A stretch of 64,000 bases of DNA from Actinoallomurus spadix (lineage in GTDB: Bacteria > Actinomycetota > Actinomycetes > Streptosporangiales > Streptosporangiaceae), in contig NZ_JAMXMX010000002.1 of NCBI RefSeq assembly GCF_024055725.1, positions 372,001 to 436,000 of the forward strand, written 5' to 3'. Below are positions 43,454 to 52,415 of this stretch, piece after piece (within the stretch, counting starts at the first letter, position 1; each line of letters begins with the position of its first letter). A program made the position numbers and the translations under genes. The notes under the pieces are model-generated. The model was not told the origin of the DNA. It saw only the letters and a program-made list of their open reading frames with translations, and made no database searches.

Positions 43454-44623
43454 CTAACGCAGGTCGAACGGCAGCGTGGGCGGCGGCGTCGGCTTGGTGC
43501 CACTCCAACCCGCCGAGCGGTTGGCCTGGTAGTCGATGATGAAGCCCGGCTTCATCTCCGCGTACGGGCCGCCGGGCTTGGTCAGCTCGGTCTGCACGGA
43601 CAGCAGCGCACCGGTGCGCTCGTCGAAGATGTCGACCTTGCGCCAGCTGTAGGTCCCCTGCTCGGCCTTCGGGCCGCCGTACTCGCCGGTCCTCGTCGCC
43701 GTCATCTCGCCGGCGGCCAGCGCGACGCCCCGGCGACCCAGCGGGTCGGTGTCGTGCCCGATCGCGTGGACGCCCGGCTGGGCGGCCAGCGCCCGCATCA
43801 GGCCCGCCCGGACCTTCGGCGGCGTCGGAGTCCACCCCACCAGGGCCGCCACCTTCTGCATCTTCCCGTTGGCCACCGCGGTCGGCGACGGCTTCCGCGG
43901 CAGACCCATCTTCTTCGGATCCAACGCCGACTCGCTCAGGAACATCTGGGCGAGCTCGGTGGGGTCGGTCGGGAGGTTCTGGAGCTTCGCGGTCGACTGA
44001 CCCATGAACTCGCCGCCGCCTTTGGGGACGAACCCGCGTTCCGGGCCGTCCGCGCTCCACTTCGTCCCCTTGGCGGAGTAGGTGTAGTGATGATCGCCTG
44101 ACCAGACGTGGAAGCTCTTCGGCGACCCGGCCTTGCGCCACAGCGCCTGATCCTGCGTGGTCACCGGGTGAGCCGGAAGATCACGGCCGTAGTAGGCCTC
44201 GCCCATGCCGCGCTTCGCGCCGTGCCAGATGAACTGCTCCGTGGTCGCTCCGGTGATCGCGTAGGTTCCCGTCTTCGGCCGCATGATGTAGGACTGGCCG
44301 TCGATGATGTCGACGTACCAGTAATTGCCGGTCGCCTGCTGTTCGGCCTTCGTCGCCGCCGCGAGGAAGGCGCTCTTGGCGTCGAGTCGCACCGTGCCGG
44401 ACGCTGCGGGCGTGTGGCCCCCGGAGGGCGTGTTGCCGCCGACGAGCGTGATGGCCACGGTCGCGGCCGCGCCCGCCGCGACGACGCCGCCGAGGCCCCA
44501 CCACAGGCGGGGCGCCGTACGGCGCGGCGGCCTGGTCAGCAGTGCCTTCGCCCGGGCGATCTCGCGGCCGGTGGGCGGGGCGGGCTCGGGGTAGGCGTCC
44601 CGGACCATCCGCACCTCATCCAT
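43454..44623 (-). CDS. CU044_5270-type membrane protein, partner of ECF sigma factor (module 1)
   Basis: 389 residues from ATG with GGAGGAAC 5 nt upstream; the start lies inside the sigma-factor gene end (8-nt overlap). The cytoplasmic N terminus (MDEVRMVRDAYPEPAPPTGREIARAKALL) resembles a short anti-sigma segment, then one membrane helix (LGGVVAAGAAATVAITLVGG) and a large extracytoplasmic domain with NYWYVDIIDGQSYIMRPKTG and KVDIFDERTGALLSVQTEL. Anti-sigma or sensor role is inferred from coupling and topology. Confidence 0.85.
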   Translation of the reverse strand: MDEVRMVRDAYPEPAPPTGREIARAKALLTRPPRRTAPRLWWGLGGVVAAGAAATVAITLVGGNTPSGGHTPAASGTVRLDAKSAFLAAATKAEQQATGNYWYVDIIDGQSYIMRPKTGTYAITGATTEQFIWHGAKRGMGEAYYGRDLPAHPVTTQDQALWRKAGSPKSFHVWSGDHHYTYSAKGTKWSADGPERGFVPKGGGEFMGQSTAKLQNLPTDPTELAQMFLSESALDPKKMGLPRKPSPTAVANGKMQKVAALVGWTPTPPKVRAGLMRALAAQPGVHAIGHDTDPLGRRGVALAAGEMTATRTGEYGGPKAEQGTYSWRKVDIFDERTGALLSVQTELTKPGGPYAEMKPGFIIDYQANRSAGWSGTKPTPPPTLPFDLR

Positions 44624-45173
44624 GTTGTTCCTCCAGAGTGAGCATCGGGTTGGTCCCGCCGAGCGCCTTGCGCAGTTTGGTTCGGGCACGGCTCAGCCGG
44701 GAGCCGACCGTGCCATAGGAGATCCCCAGCGCCGCCGCGACCTCTTCGTGGCTGAGGTCGGCCAGGGCGACGAGCAGCAGCACGTCGCGCTGGCCGCGCG
44801 GCAGCGCCGCGATCGCCCCGGCGAGCTCGCCACGGAGGCCCTCGGCGCTGACCCGCTCGTCGGTCCGGTCGGCGTGCCCTTCGGCGTCGCGGCCGGGGCC
44901 GAGGCGGGCGCGCGCCCGCAGCGCGCGCGTCTCGGCCCGCTGGTGCCGGCCGACGACCTTGGTCGCGATGCCGTACAGCCAGGTGCGCACGCTCCCGCGA
45001 GCCGGGTCGTAGCGCCGGCGCTGCCGGAACGCCTCCAGGAACGTCTGCGCCGCGACGTCGGAGGCGGCGTCCGGGCCGAGCCGTTTGGCCGCGTACCGGT
45101 GGATCTCGGCGAAGTGCGCGTCGAAGACGTCGTCGAAGCGCTCAGCCGGGGCGGGTGGGGGGTCCCCTGTCAT
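44616..45173 (-). CDS. ECF RNA polymerase sigma factor (module 1)
   Basis: 185 residues from the ATG at 45173; an ATG at 45188 would add five. Sigma region 2 (FDAHFAEIHRYAAKRLGPDAASDVAAQTFLEAFRQRRRYDP, in parts, then VRTWLYGIATKVVGRH) and region 4 (ALPRGQRDVLLLVALADLSHEEVAAALGISYGTVGSRLSRARTKL, in parts). The stop overlaps the start of the CU044_5270-type gene. Very similar in region 4 to the second ECF gene at 56742-57287. It probably autoregulates; a shared upstream sequence is noted among the findings. Confidence 0.93.
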   Translation of the reverse strand: MTGDPPPAPAERFDDVFDAHFAEIHRYAAKRLGPDAASDVAAQTFLEAFRQRRRYDPARGSVRTWLYGIATKVVGRHQRAETRALRARARLGPGRDAEGHADRTDERVSAEGLRGELAGAIAALPRGQRDVLLLVALADLSHEEVAAALGISYGTVGSRLSRARTKLRKALGGTNPMLTLEEQHG

Positions 45174-45264
45174 CAGGTGCCTTTCCATGGCGCGGATGGC
45201 GGTCACTGGGTATCACCCGCGGCCGGTCGCCGCTTTCCCGCGCGGCGGAAACTAATCTGGAGGC

Positions 45265-46269
45265 GTGCTGGCGTGGGGGGTCCGCGCGCCCGGGCCGATC
45301 GGGACCGGGCCGCTGCGGGCGGTCGACCGGCCGGTCCCCGAGCCCGGGGCCGGGGAGGTGCTGCTGCGCGTCCGCGCCTGCGGCGTGTGCCGGACCGACC
45401 TGCACGTCGCGGAGGGAGACCTGCCGCCGCACCTGCCCGGGGTGACCCCCGGCCACGAGATCGTCGGTGAGGTCGTCACCCCGGGGGCCCGGTTCGCGGC
45501 GGGGGACCGGATCGGCGTCGCGTGGCTGCGCGGCACCTGCGGCATGTGCGCCTACTGCCGGCGCGGCGACGAGAACCTCTGCCCCCACTCCGTGTACACC
45601 GGCTGGGACGCGCACGGCGGGTACGCCGAGTTCGCGGTCGCCCCGGAGGCGTACGCCTATCCGCTGCCCGGCGACCGGCCCGACGCGGAGCTCGCGCCGC
45701 TGCTGTGCGCGGGAATCATCGGCTACCGCGCGCTGCGCGCCGCCGCGGTCCCGCCGGCCGGCCGGCTCGGCATCTGGGGCTTCGGCGGGTCGGCGCACCT
45801 GGCGGCGCAGGTCGCCATCGCCCAGGGTGCCGTCGTGCACGTGTTCACGCGGGCGGCGGCCGCCCGCGGGCTCGCCCTGGACCTCGGCGCGGCGTCGGCG
45901 CAGGACTCGTTCGACCCGAGCCCGGAACCCCTCGACTCGGCGATCATCTTCGCGCCCGCCGGAGAGCTCGTCCCGGCCGCCCTCGAACGCCTCGACCGCG
46001 GCGGCACCCTCGCGATCGCCGGCATCCACCTGACCGACCTTCCGGTGCTGAACTACCAGGACCACCTGTTCCAGGAGCGCCGGCTCCGCAGTGTCACCGC
46101 GAACACCCGGGCGGACGGTGAGGAGTTCCTCCGGCTCGCCGACCGGCTCGGGCTGAAGGTCACGGTGACGCCCTATCCCCTGAGCGAGGCGGACCGCGCC
46201 CTGGCGGACCTGGCCGGGGACCGGGTGAACGGCGCGGCGGTGCTGCTCCCGCCCGGCTACCCCCGCTGA
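45265..46269 (+). CDS. Zinc-dependent alcohol dehydrogenase (MDR family)
   Basis: 334 residues from GTG with GGAGG just upstream. Catalytic zinc Cys in [15 protein letters not shown] and GHEIVGEV; structural-zinc cysteines [15 protein letters not shown]; short Rossmann motif [16 protein letters not shown]. It resembles the AdhP/YugJ-like class acting on medium-chain or cyclic alcohols with NAD(H). Its 3' end overlaps the convergent methyltransferase gene by 13 bp. Confidence 0.93.
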   Translation: MLAWGVRAPGPIGTGPLRAVDRPVPEPGAGEVLLRVRACGVCRTDLHVAEGDLPPHLPGVTPGHEIVGEVVTPGARFAAGDRIGVAWLRGTCGMCAYCRRGDENLCPHSVYTGWDAHGGYAEFAVAPEAYAYPLPGDRPDAELAPLLCAGIIGYRALRAAAVPPAGRLGIWGFGGSAHLAAQVAIAQGAVVHVFTRAAAARGLALDLGAASAQDSFDPSPEPLDSAIIFAPAGELVPAALERLDRGGTLAIAGIHLTDLPVLNYQDHLFQERRLRSVTANTRADGEEFLRLADRLGLKVTVTPYPLSEADRALADLAGDRVNGAAVLLPPGYPR

Positions 46270-46865
46270 GCGGGCTCGGCCGCGACGTACGCCCACGACT
46301 GGGTGAACCACAGCTCCCGGCCGATGAGACGGGGCCGGGCGCCGGTCTTCGGCCCGCCGTCGAGCTCGGCGGTCAGCTCCGCGCGGACGTCGTCAGAGCC
46401 GCCCGACGCGGCGAGCCACGGCTCGACCGGCCGTTCGATCGTGAACACGTCGAAGCGGCGCGTCTCGCCGCCGGCCTGGCGCACGAGGTCGGCCAGCTCG
46501 CCGAAGGTGCGCGTCGTCGTACGGTCCGGGTCGCGGACGCGCTCGACGCAGCCGCTGTCACCGGCCCGGGTCCGTACGACGTCGGCGAGGACGAGCCGTC
46601 CGGCGCAGACGCCGAGGAGCCGCCGGATCAGGGCGACGGGGTCGGCGTCCGGCGTCGGGGTCAGGCGGGCGGTGATGAGCGTGAACGGCCCTTCGGGCAC
46701 GGCCCCGGCGTCCGCGCTGGTCACCTCGCGCACCCACGGGCCGAGGACGCCGGACGCGCCGCAGCCGACGTCGAGACAGGTGTCCTCCGGCCGGGGCTCG
46801 GCGAAGTCCACGAGTCTGCGCAGATGACAGGCGGTCTCGCTGACGTGCGCGCTGACTTGTGGCAT
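46257..46865 (-). CDS. Class I SAM-dependent methyltransferase
   Basis: 202 residues from ATG with GGGAG upstream; upstream frame extension has no ribosome site. The SAM loop is [15 protein letters not shown], after a helix ([20 protein letters not shown]), and a post-I acidic strand is present (TSADAG). The C terminus [10 protein letters not shown]-like is family-typical. Shorter than many family members and lacking an obvious substrate domain. Substrate unknown. Confidence 0.8.
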   Translation of the reverse strand: MPQVSAHVSETACHLRRLVDFAEPRPEDTCLDVGCGASGVLGPWVREVTSADAGAVPEGPFTLITARLTPTPDADPVALIRRLLGVCAGRLVLADVVRTRAGDSGCVERVRDPDRTTTRTFGELADLVRQAGGETRRFDVFTIERPVEPWLAASGGSDDVRAELTAELDGGPKTGARPRLIGRELWFTQSWAYVAAEPAQRG

Positions 46866-46939
46866 CGATCGTCTCCCGGCAGAAGGGTGCTCCGTACGCG
46901 ATATGACGCCACGGCGGCACCTCTGGTTCAGGGACGGCG

Positions 46940-47107
46940 CTATTTCCCGGCCTGCTGCCCCCACATCATGAGTACCACGATCACGAAGACGACCATGAGC
47001 CCGATCACGCGGTCCCGGGACATGCCGAGCCCGACCCGCTTCAAGGCGCGGCTGGCGATGAACGCCAGCAGGATCGCCAACAGTGCGAGGGTTACGACCC
47101 CACTCAC
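46940..47107 (-). CDS. 55-residue two-helix membrane protein
   Basis: GTG start with GGAGGAGA 7 nt upstream. Two hydrophobic helices (GVVTLALLAILLAFIASRAL; DRVIGLMVVFVIVVLMMWG) joined by a short basic turn (KRVGLGMSR). The strong ribosome site and membrane pattern support a real gene. No family recognised. Confidence 0.6.
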   Translation of the reverse strand: MSGVVTLALLAILLAFIASRALKRVGLGMSRDRVIGLMVVFVIVVLMMWGQQAGK

Positions 47108-47207
47108 GCTATTTCTCCTCCGGTCCGACCCGCGCCCAGCGTAACCCGGCGCGTGCCCCGGCCGCAGGACGCCGTTGCTCCGCGGGCAGGCCGATGGTCG
47201 ACTACGA

Positions 47208-47229
47208 TGAGTGACATAGTGACTACTCA
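47208..47229. promoter_or_regulatory. Palindrome before the DUF4142 gene
   Basis: TGAGT (47208-47212) and ACTCA (47225-47229) are perfect arms around a 12-bp centre, just before the ribosome site. TACGAT at 47203-47208 could be a -10. The arms are short, so this is a weak candidate site. Confidence 0.3.
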
Positions 47230-47242
47230 CAGGGGGCACTCA

Positions 47243-47824
47243 ATGCAGCGTCATGGGTACCTGCTCGCGCTACCGGCGGCGGCCGTCCTCGCCGCGGCGG
47301 GCACGGCCTGCGGCGCCGGCGGCGCGCAGCCGTCGGCGAGGACGGCCACTCCGGCGGTCTCCCCGACGGCGTCGCCGGCGGCCACGGGGCAACCGTCCGA
47401 GCAGGACCGCACCTGGCTGGCCGACATCCACCAGGCGAACCTCGCGGAGGTCGAGGCCGGCGGGCTGGCGGCGAAGAAGGGCGCCACCAAGGCCGTGCGC
47501 GAGGCGGGCCGCAAGCTCGTGAAGGACCACACCGGCCTCGACCGGAAGGTGGTCGCGACCGCCCGGCGGCTCGGCGTGTCACTGCCGACCACACCGGCGC
47601 CCGCCGACACGAACGCGGCGGACCGGATGCGCAACGAGTCGGGCAAGACGTTCGACCAGGACTTCCTCAGCACGATGATCAGCGGGCACGAGGGCGCGAT
47701 CGCGAAGACCAAGCGGCAGGTCTCCCAGGGGGCGTCGCCGGAGGTCGTCTCCCTCGCCAAGCAGACCCTGCCCCACCTGCAGGACCACCTGGCCATGCTG
47801 CGGAAGGCCCAGTCGTCCGGCTGA
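47243..47824 (+). CDS. DUF4142 domain protein, probable secreted protein or lipoprotein
   Basis: 193 residues from ATG. The signal sequence MQRHGYLLALPAAAVLAAAGTAC places Cys23 where a lipobox Cys would be (AGTAC, a weak box), then a Ser/Thr/Pro/Ala linker. The domain is ferritin-like helical: DRTWLADIHQANLAEVEAGGLAAKKGATKAVREAGRKLVKDHTGLDRK and a second half ending EVVSLAKQTLPHLQDHLAML (quoted in parts). DUF4142 proteins are periplasmic or cell-surface and linked to stress and metal/oxidant resistance. Function not settled. Confidence 0.88.
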   Translation: MQRHGYLLALPAAAVLAAAGTACGAGGAQPSARTATPAVSPTASPAATGQPSEQDRTWLADIHQANLAEVEAGGLAAKKGATKAVREAGRKLVKDHTGLDRKVVATARRLGVSLPTTPAPADTNAADRMRNESGKTFDQDFLSTMISGHEGAIAKTKRQVSQGASPEVVSLAKQTLPHLQDHLAMLRKAQSSG

Positions 47825-47829
47825 CCCCG

Positions 47830-48978
47830 TCACCGGCTCGCCGCTGCGGAGGCGGGCTCGGAGGTGAGCAGGTCGTCGAGCGCGCTGAGGAGCCGGTCGA
47901 TCGGGATGCACAGGGCCTCGTCGGCCGACCCGCCGTCCGCACCGGACCGGCGGGCGCGCAGCCGCTCCCGCAGCCGTTCGTCCGCCTCTCGGAGCGCGTC
48001 GTCCTCGGCCGGTGGCGGCCAGGACGTCTCGAAGTGCCGGCACCGGAACGCCCGTACGGTGTCGGCGCAGTGGTCGAGCACGTCACAGTAGAGCGCGACG
48101 AGCTCCCGGCCGGGTTCGGGCATGCCGGCGGCGAAGGCGTCGACGAGCGTGCGCTGCAGGCTCGCCGTGCGCTTGGCGACGACCTCCAGCGGCAGCAGGG
48201 CGGGCGCCGGATCCGGGTCCGGGTCCTCGGCCTGCGGCCGGCGGGGGTTCAGCCAGAGACTCTCCCGGCCCCGCTCGATCGCCGTCCAGGCGTCCTCGGC
48301 GTGCGCGCACGTCCGCTCGGCCTTGCGGAGCCACTCGGTGGCCGTGTCCGCTCGCCAGGTGTCCCGGAGCGCCGTGGCCGCTCCTTCGAGCAGTCCGGCG
48401 AGTTCGTCGGCGACGGACTCGATGGTCCGGCGGGCACCCCGCAGGTGGACCGGCGGCACGATGAGGGCGTTCACCCCGACCCCGACGAGCGTGCCCAGCC
48501 CGGTCTCCAGCAGCCGGGAGACGAGCTGGTGCGCGGACGGAGCACCCGAGGTGAGCACCAGGATCGCGGTCGTGGCCGCGTAGATGCCCTCGTCGCCGAA
48601 CCTGCGCCAGTACGCCAGCGGCGTCATCACGATGAGCACGGAGGCGAGTGTCAGGGTGCGGTCGCCGACGAGGAGATGGGCGCCCGTGGCGGCCAGCAGG
48701 CCGACGACGACGGCGGCGAGCTGCCGCACCCCCTTCACGATCGAGCGGTAGACGGTGGCGTTCACCATCAGCAGCGCGACCCAGGGGGCGAGGTAGGCCA
48801 GCGGCGCGTCGAGCCAGATGGCTGCGATCACCCAGGCGAGCAGCGCCGCCCCGGCCGCCTTGAGAGACTGCACGACGATGTCCCGCTCCCGTCCGGGATG
48901 ACGCACGGCGTTCCCGGCCGAGCGCAGCAGGTTCCGCGGTCGTGGACGAGGCCATTCGGTGGGGGGAGTCCTGCGCAT
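47830..48978 (-). CDS. FUSC family (aromatic acid exporter-like) membrane protein
   Basis: 382 residues from the ATG at 48978; GTG further upstream is in frame. About six hydrophobic helices in the first 190 residues (LKAAGAALLAWVIAAIWLDAPLAYLAPWVALLMVNATVYRS, in parts; LAYWRRFGDEGIYAATTAILVLTSG) followed by a long helical cytoplasmic domain. Half-size compared with full-length FusC/AaeB proteins. Export of aromatic compounds is a family inference. Confidence 0.85.
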   Translation of the reverse strand: MRRTPPTEWPRPRPRNLLRSAGNAVRHPGRERDIVVQSLKAAGAALLAWVIAAIWLDAPLAYLAPWVALLMVNATVYRSIVKGVRQLAAVVVGLLAATGAHLLVGDRTLTLASVLIVMTPLAYWRRFGDEGIYAATTAILVLTSGAPSAHQLVSRLLETGLGTLVGVGVNALIVPPVHLRGARRTIESVADELAGLLEGAATALRDTWRADTATEWLRKAERTCAHAEDAWTAIERGRESLWLNPRRPQAEDPDPDPAPALLPLEVVAKRTASLQRTLVDAFAAGMPEPGRELVALYCDVLDHCADTVRAFRCRHFETSWPPPAEDDALREADERLRERLRARRSGADGGSADEALCIPIDRLLSALDDLLTSEPASAAASR

Positions 48979-49041
48979 CTTCACCCTGGTGCCCGGATCG
49001 CGCGGCCGTTTAACCTGTGACCCGCGGGGCACGATCGATCA

Positions 49042-50060
49042 TCAGCGGCCCGCGGGCAGCGCCACTTTCCCCCAGGATTCCGCCACACGCGCGACGTACT
49101 TGCCAGTGCCGCGGCCCTCGGCGAGACGCTGGTGGACGCCGGGGACCTCGGCGAGGGAGCCGACCTCGGTCACGGGGAAGGTCAGCCGGCCGTCCGCGAG
49201 GAGGCCGAGGAGGCGGCGCAGCGCCCTCGCCACGCGGTCCGGGGCGGTGACCGCGAGGGAGCTGATGCTGAATCCGGCGACGGCGACGTTGCCGGCGCGC
49301 AGCCGCTGCAGGTCGGGCAGCGCGGCCGTCTCACCGCCGCCCGCGTTGCCGAACAGCACGATGCGCCCGCCCGGCGCGGTGACCGCCAGGTCGGTCTCCA
49401 GCATCGTGGTGCCGAGGGGGTCCAGGACGACGTCCACCGTGCCGCCGGCGGCGCGGATCGCCTCGGCCGGATCGCCGTCCCGGGAGACCACGACGTCGTA
49501 GCCGCTCTCCCGCGCAGCGGGGATCTTGTCGGCGCGGCCGACGGTGCCGATGAGGCGCCCGCCGCCCAAAGCGGGGACCAGCCGGGCCACCGCCCGCCGA
49601 CGCCGCCGCTCGCGGAGTGCACCACCACGGTCTCACCGGGGTTGAACCGGGCGGCGTCGGTGAGCAGGAGCAGCGCGGTCGCGAGCATCAGCGGGGTCGC
49701 CGCCGCGACGGCCGACGGCACCGCGTCCGGGATCGGCACGGTGAGCGCCGCCGGCGCGAGGGCGACCTCGGCCAGGCCGCCGGATCCGGGCGTGAACGCC
49801 GCGACCCGCCGCCCGACGGCCAGGCCCGGCACGCCCTCGCCGACCTCGCGGACCGTCCCGGCGACCTCCTTGCCCGGCGTGTGCGGCCACGCGGGGACGT
49901 AGCCGGCGTCGCCGCGGCGGGCCATCACGTCGAGGAAGTTGATTCCGGCGTGGGTCACGTCGATGGCCACCTCGCCGGGGCCGGGACGCGGCGTCTCGAC
50001 CTCCCGCACCTCGGTACGGTCCGGGCCTTCCGACGGCGCGGTCATCACCAGAGCACGCAT
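49042..50060 (-). pseudogene. Quinone oxidoreductase (MDR family) broken by a one-base deletion
   Basis: The first frame (from the ATG at 50060) gives MRALVMTAPSEGPDRTEVREVETPRPGPGEVAIDVTHAGINFLDVMARRG (in parts) and ends at HSASGGVGG; the rest (AVARLVPALGGGRLIGTVG, then DVVVSRDGD and VDVVLDPLG) continues in another frame. Inserting one C in the run at 49593-49595 (GGCGGGCGG on the gene strand) restores HSASGGVGGAVARLV. Zinc-free NADPH:quinone reductase of about 339 residues when intact. Frame-loss is either a real deletion or an assembly error in a GC run. Confidence 0.88.
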
Positions 50061-50069
50061 GACGTTCCC

Positions 50070-50138
50070 TCTTTCGACTTTCGACGTTCGTCGTACGACG
50101 AAAGTCGTATCACGGTTGTACGATGATTGTCGAAAGAG
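50070..50138. promoter_or_regulatory. ArsR-type operators between quinone oxidoreductase and regulator
   Basis: A 26-bp palindrome centred at 50094/50095 (50082-50107) has a perfect core TTCGTCGTACGACGAA with 12 of 13 pairs over the full length. A second, wider pair CTCTTTCGAC (50070-50079) and GTCGAAAGAG (50129-50138) has perfect 10-bp arms. TACGAT (50119-50124) is a plus-strand -10 candidate. Confidence 0.75.
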
Positions 50139-50149
50139 AGGTCACCGCC

Positions 50150-50500
50150 ATGCCCCGATCGCAGCGTCGCGCGCTCACCCACCCCGACGCCGCCGAGATC
50201 GACCTGCTGGACGTTCTGCACGCGCTGTCGGATCCCACGCGGATGACGATCGTCCGGACGCTGCGCGCCGACCCGGAGCGCGCCTGCGGGACGTTCCCCG
50301 TGGACGTCGCGCCGTCCACGCTCACCCACCACTTCCGGGTGCTCCGCGAGGCCGGCGTGATCCGTCAGCGCGAGGACGGCAACCGGCGCTGGACCGCCCT
50401 GCGCCTCGACGACCTCGACACCCGCTTCCCCGGCGTCCTCGACGCCCTCGTCACGGCGTACGAGCGGCAGCTCGAAAGCCCGTCGCCTCAGCCGCAGTGA
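50150..50500 (+). CDS. ArsR-family winged-helix regulator
   Basis: 116 residues from ATG (AGAGG upstream; an ATG at 50123 inside the operator region is less likely). [30 protein letters not shown], then [43 protein letters not shown] (in parts), matches ArsR wHTH with no metal-binding Cys pair. The group senses organics or redox signals. It faces the broken oxidoreductase, its likely target. The stop overlaps the convergent soxR end by 13 bp. Confidence 0.9.
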   Translation: MPRSQRRALTHPDAAEIDLLDVLHALSDPTRMTIVRTLRADPERACGTFPVDVAPSTLTHHFRVLREAGVIRQREDGNRRWTALRLDDLDTRFPGVLDALVTAYERQLESPSPQPQ

Positions 50501-51027
50501 GCCCCGTCGCAGGGATCCGGTTCCGGGGTGGACGCGGAGGCCGGTACCCGCTCGGACGCGGAGCCGGCCGCCGTCTCGGTGAGCAGCCGGCGGGGGCCGG
50601 GGCCCTGGGCGCCCAGTTGGTCGTTCGGGTTGGACAGGCGGCACCGGCTCAGTGACAGGCAGCCGCAGCCGATGCAGTCGGTCAGGTCGTCGCGCAGCCG
50701 CTGCAGCTGCTCGATGCGGGCGTCGAGCTCACGGCGCCAGGTGGCGGAGAGCCGCGCCCAGTCCCTCGGCGTGGGAGTGCGCTCGTCCGGAAGCCGCGCC
50801 AGAGCCTCCCGGATCTCGCTGAGGGGAATGCCGACCCGCTGGGAGACCCGGATGAACGCCACGCGCCGCAGGACGTCCCGCGTGTAACGGCGCTGGTTGC
50901 CCGCCGTGCGCCGGCTGCGGATCAGGCCCTTGGCCTCGTAGAAGTGCAGCGCGGAGACGGCGACGCCGCTCCGCGCGGCGACCTGCCCGACGGTGAGCTC
51001 ACGGGCGTCCCACGGCGGCTGCTCCAT
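50488..51027 (-). CDS. soxR: SoxR redox-sensing MerR activator
   Basis: 179 residues. MerR helix-turn-helix ([26 protein letters not shown]), coiled dimer helix, and the [2Fe-2S] cluster motif with Cys118, Cys121, Cys123 and Cys129 ([12 protein letters not shown]). In actinomycetes SoxR responds to redox-active metabolites and quinones and usually controls oxidoreductases and exporters. The C-terminal tail bears two extra cysteines (CDGAHCG). Neighbours (quinone reductase, azoreductase, SMR pump) fit the SoxR theme, but no SoxR box was identified by eye. Confidence 0.95.
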   Translation of the reverse strand: MEQPPWDARELTVGQVAARSGVAVSALHFYEAKGLIRSRRTAGNQRRYTRDVLRRVAFIRVSQRVGIPLSEIREALARLPDERTPTPRDWARLSATWRRELDARIEQLQRLRDDLTDCIGCGCLSLSRCRLSNPNDQLGAQGPGPRRLLTETAAGSASERVPASASTPEPDPCDGAHCG

Positions 51028-51038
51028 GAGACCCCACT

Positions 51039-51671
51039 CTAGGAGCCGGGCTCGCCGCTCGACACCGGTGACGGAGGGGCCGGCAGGAGCCCGTCGGCGA
51101 TGCGCGTGAGGGCGGCGACGATCCGGTCGTTGGAGAGCCCGAGCCGGCGGCGCTGGTGATCGTAGACCTCGGGTGCCAGGGGGGCGAGGAGCTGGTCGGC
51201 CAGCGTGTCGGGGTCGGGGACACCGGCCTCGGACAGCAGGGCCCGCACATGCGCGCGCCAGAATCCGTAGGCGCCGGTGGCGAAGCGCGACCGGCCGGTC
51301 TCGGCGCCCAGGGCGAGGTGGGCGTGGCGGTCCAGCAGCTCGGTCATCGCGCCGTAGAAGGCGACGAGACGGTCGCGCGGCGGCGCGCCGGGGCCCAGCG
51401 GTGGCTCCCCGGACAGGAGGCGCTGCTGCAGGTCGCGTTCGTGCTGGTCGAGCAGGGCGAGCGCGATCGCCGCGGGGTCGGGATAGCGGCGGTAGAGGGT
51501 GCCGCGGCCGACGCCCGCGGCGCGGGCGATCTCCTCCATCGTGACCGCGCGGCGCTCGGCGAACAGCTCCTCGGCGGCGGCCAGGATCTTGCGGCGGTTG
51601 CGTGCCGCGTCGGCGCGTTCGTGGACGCCGCCCATCTCCGCGCCGGTGAGCAGGTCCGTCCGTCGGTTCAT
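51039..51671 (-). CDS. TetR/AcrR regulator of the azoreductase-SMR unit
   Basis: 210 residues from the ATG at 51671. [61 protein letters not shown] (in parts). It ends 11 bp from soxR on the same strand. Divergent from azoR across twin operators at 51688-51750, so it should repress itself and azoR-SMR and be released by a quinone, azo or cationic compound. Confidence 0.92.
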   Translation of the reverse strand: MNRRTDLLTGAEMGGVHERADAARNRRKILAAAEELFAERRAVTMEEIARAAGVGRGTLYRRYPDPAAIALALLDQHERDLQQRLLSGEPPLGPGAPPRDRLVAFYGAMTELLDRHAHLALGAETGRSRFATGAYGFWRAHVRALLSEAGVPDPDTLADQLLAPLAPEVYDHQRRRLGLSNDRIVAALTRIADGLLPAPPSPVSSGEPGS

Positions 51672-51687
51672 GACCACCATTCTACCT

Positions 51688-51750
51688 AAGTGGACATTGC
51701 GTCCGGTTGTCTCCTAAAGTGTCGACACGAACTGGACGAAGCGTCCACTT
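51688..51750. promoter_or_regulatory. Twin TetR operators, azoR side
   Basis: Two related 21-bp boxes: AACTGGACG-N3-CGTCCACTT (51730-51750, 8 of 9 pairs) and AAGTGGACA-N3-CGTCCGGTT (51688-51708, 6 of 9 pairs). Centres are 42 bp apart, four helical turns, so two dimers would lie on one face. Confidence 0.75.
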
Positions 51751-51761
51751 ATGGGAGTGTC

Positions 51762-52415
51762 ATGTCACGAAACCTGCTTCACCTCGACGCCAGCGCGCGG
51801 CGGAACTCGCTGTCCCGCAGGCTCAGCGCCGCGTTCGCGGACGCCTGGCGCGCCGCCCACCCGGGCGGCGGCTACGTGTACCGCGACCTCGCCGCCGACC
51901 CGGTGCCCCACATCGACGAGGCGTGGACCCAGCTGTGCGACCACGTGCTGGAGCACGAGATCACCGAGATCGGCCGGTACGCCGAGGCGGTTCGCACGCC
52001 CGGGCAGGCGCGCGCCTGGTCGATCGTCGAGCCGCTGCTGTCGGAGGTCGTCGCCGCCGACGTCGTCCTGATCGGGACGCCCATGTACAACTTCTCGGTC
52101 CCCGCGGCGCTCAAGGCGTGGATCGACCAGATCACCTTCCCGCGCATGTCGCTCAAGGGCCGGCGCTTCGTGGTCGTCGCGGCCCGTGGCGGGGCGTACG
52201 GGCCGGGGACGCCGCGCGCGCCCTTCGACCACCAGGAGCGCTACCTCCGTGACTTCTTCGGCGGCCACTTCGGCGTCGACGACGCCGTCTTCGTCAATGC
52301 CGAACTGTCCAACGCGCTCATCGACCCCCGGCTGGCGCACCTGCGCGCCGAGCACGCCGATTCGTACGAGGCCGCGCTCGCCGCCGTACGCGCTCTCGGC
52401 GGGGAGGCTTCGTGA
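51762..52415 (+). CDS. azoR: FMN-dependent NADH-azoreductase
   Basis: 217 residues from ATG. Flavodoxin-like fold with LHLDASARRNSLSRRLSAAF at the phosphate-binding loop, the AzoR motif IGTPMYNFSVPAALKAWIDQITFPRMSLKGRRF (in parts) and ARGGAYGPGTPRAPFDHQERYLRDFFGG (in parts). It reduces azo bonds and quinones by two-electron transfer. The stop overlaps the next start (GTGA). Confidence 0.94.
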   Translation: MSRNLLHLDASARRNSLSRRLSAAFADAWRAAHPGGGYVYRDLAADPVPHIDEAWTQLCDHVLEHEITEIGRYAEAVRTPGQARAWSIVEPLLSEVVAADVVLIGTPMYNFSVPAALKAWIDQITFPRMSLKGRRFVVVAARGGAYGPGTPRAPFDHQERYLRDFFGGHFGVDDAVFVNAELSNALIDPRLAHLRAEHADSYEAALAAVRALGGEAS

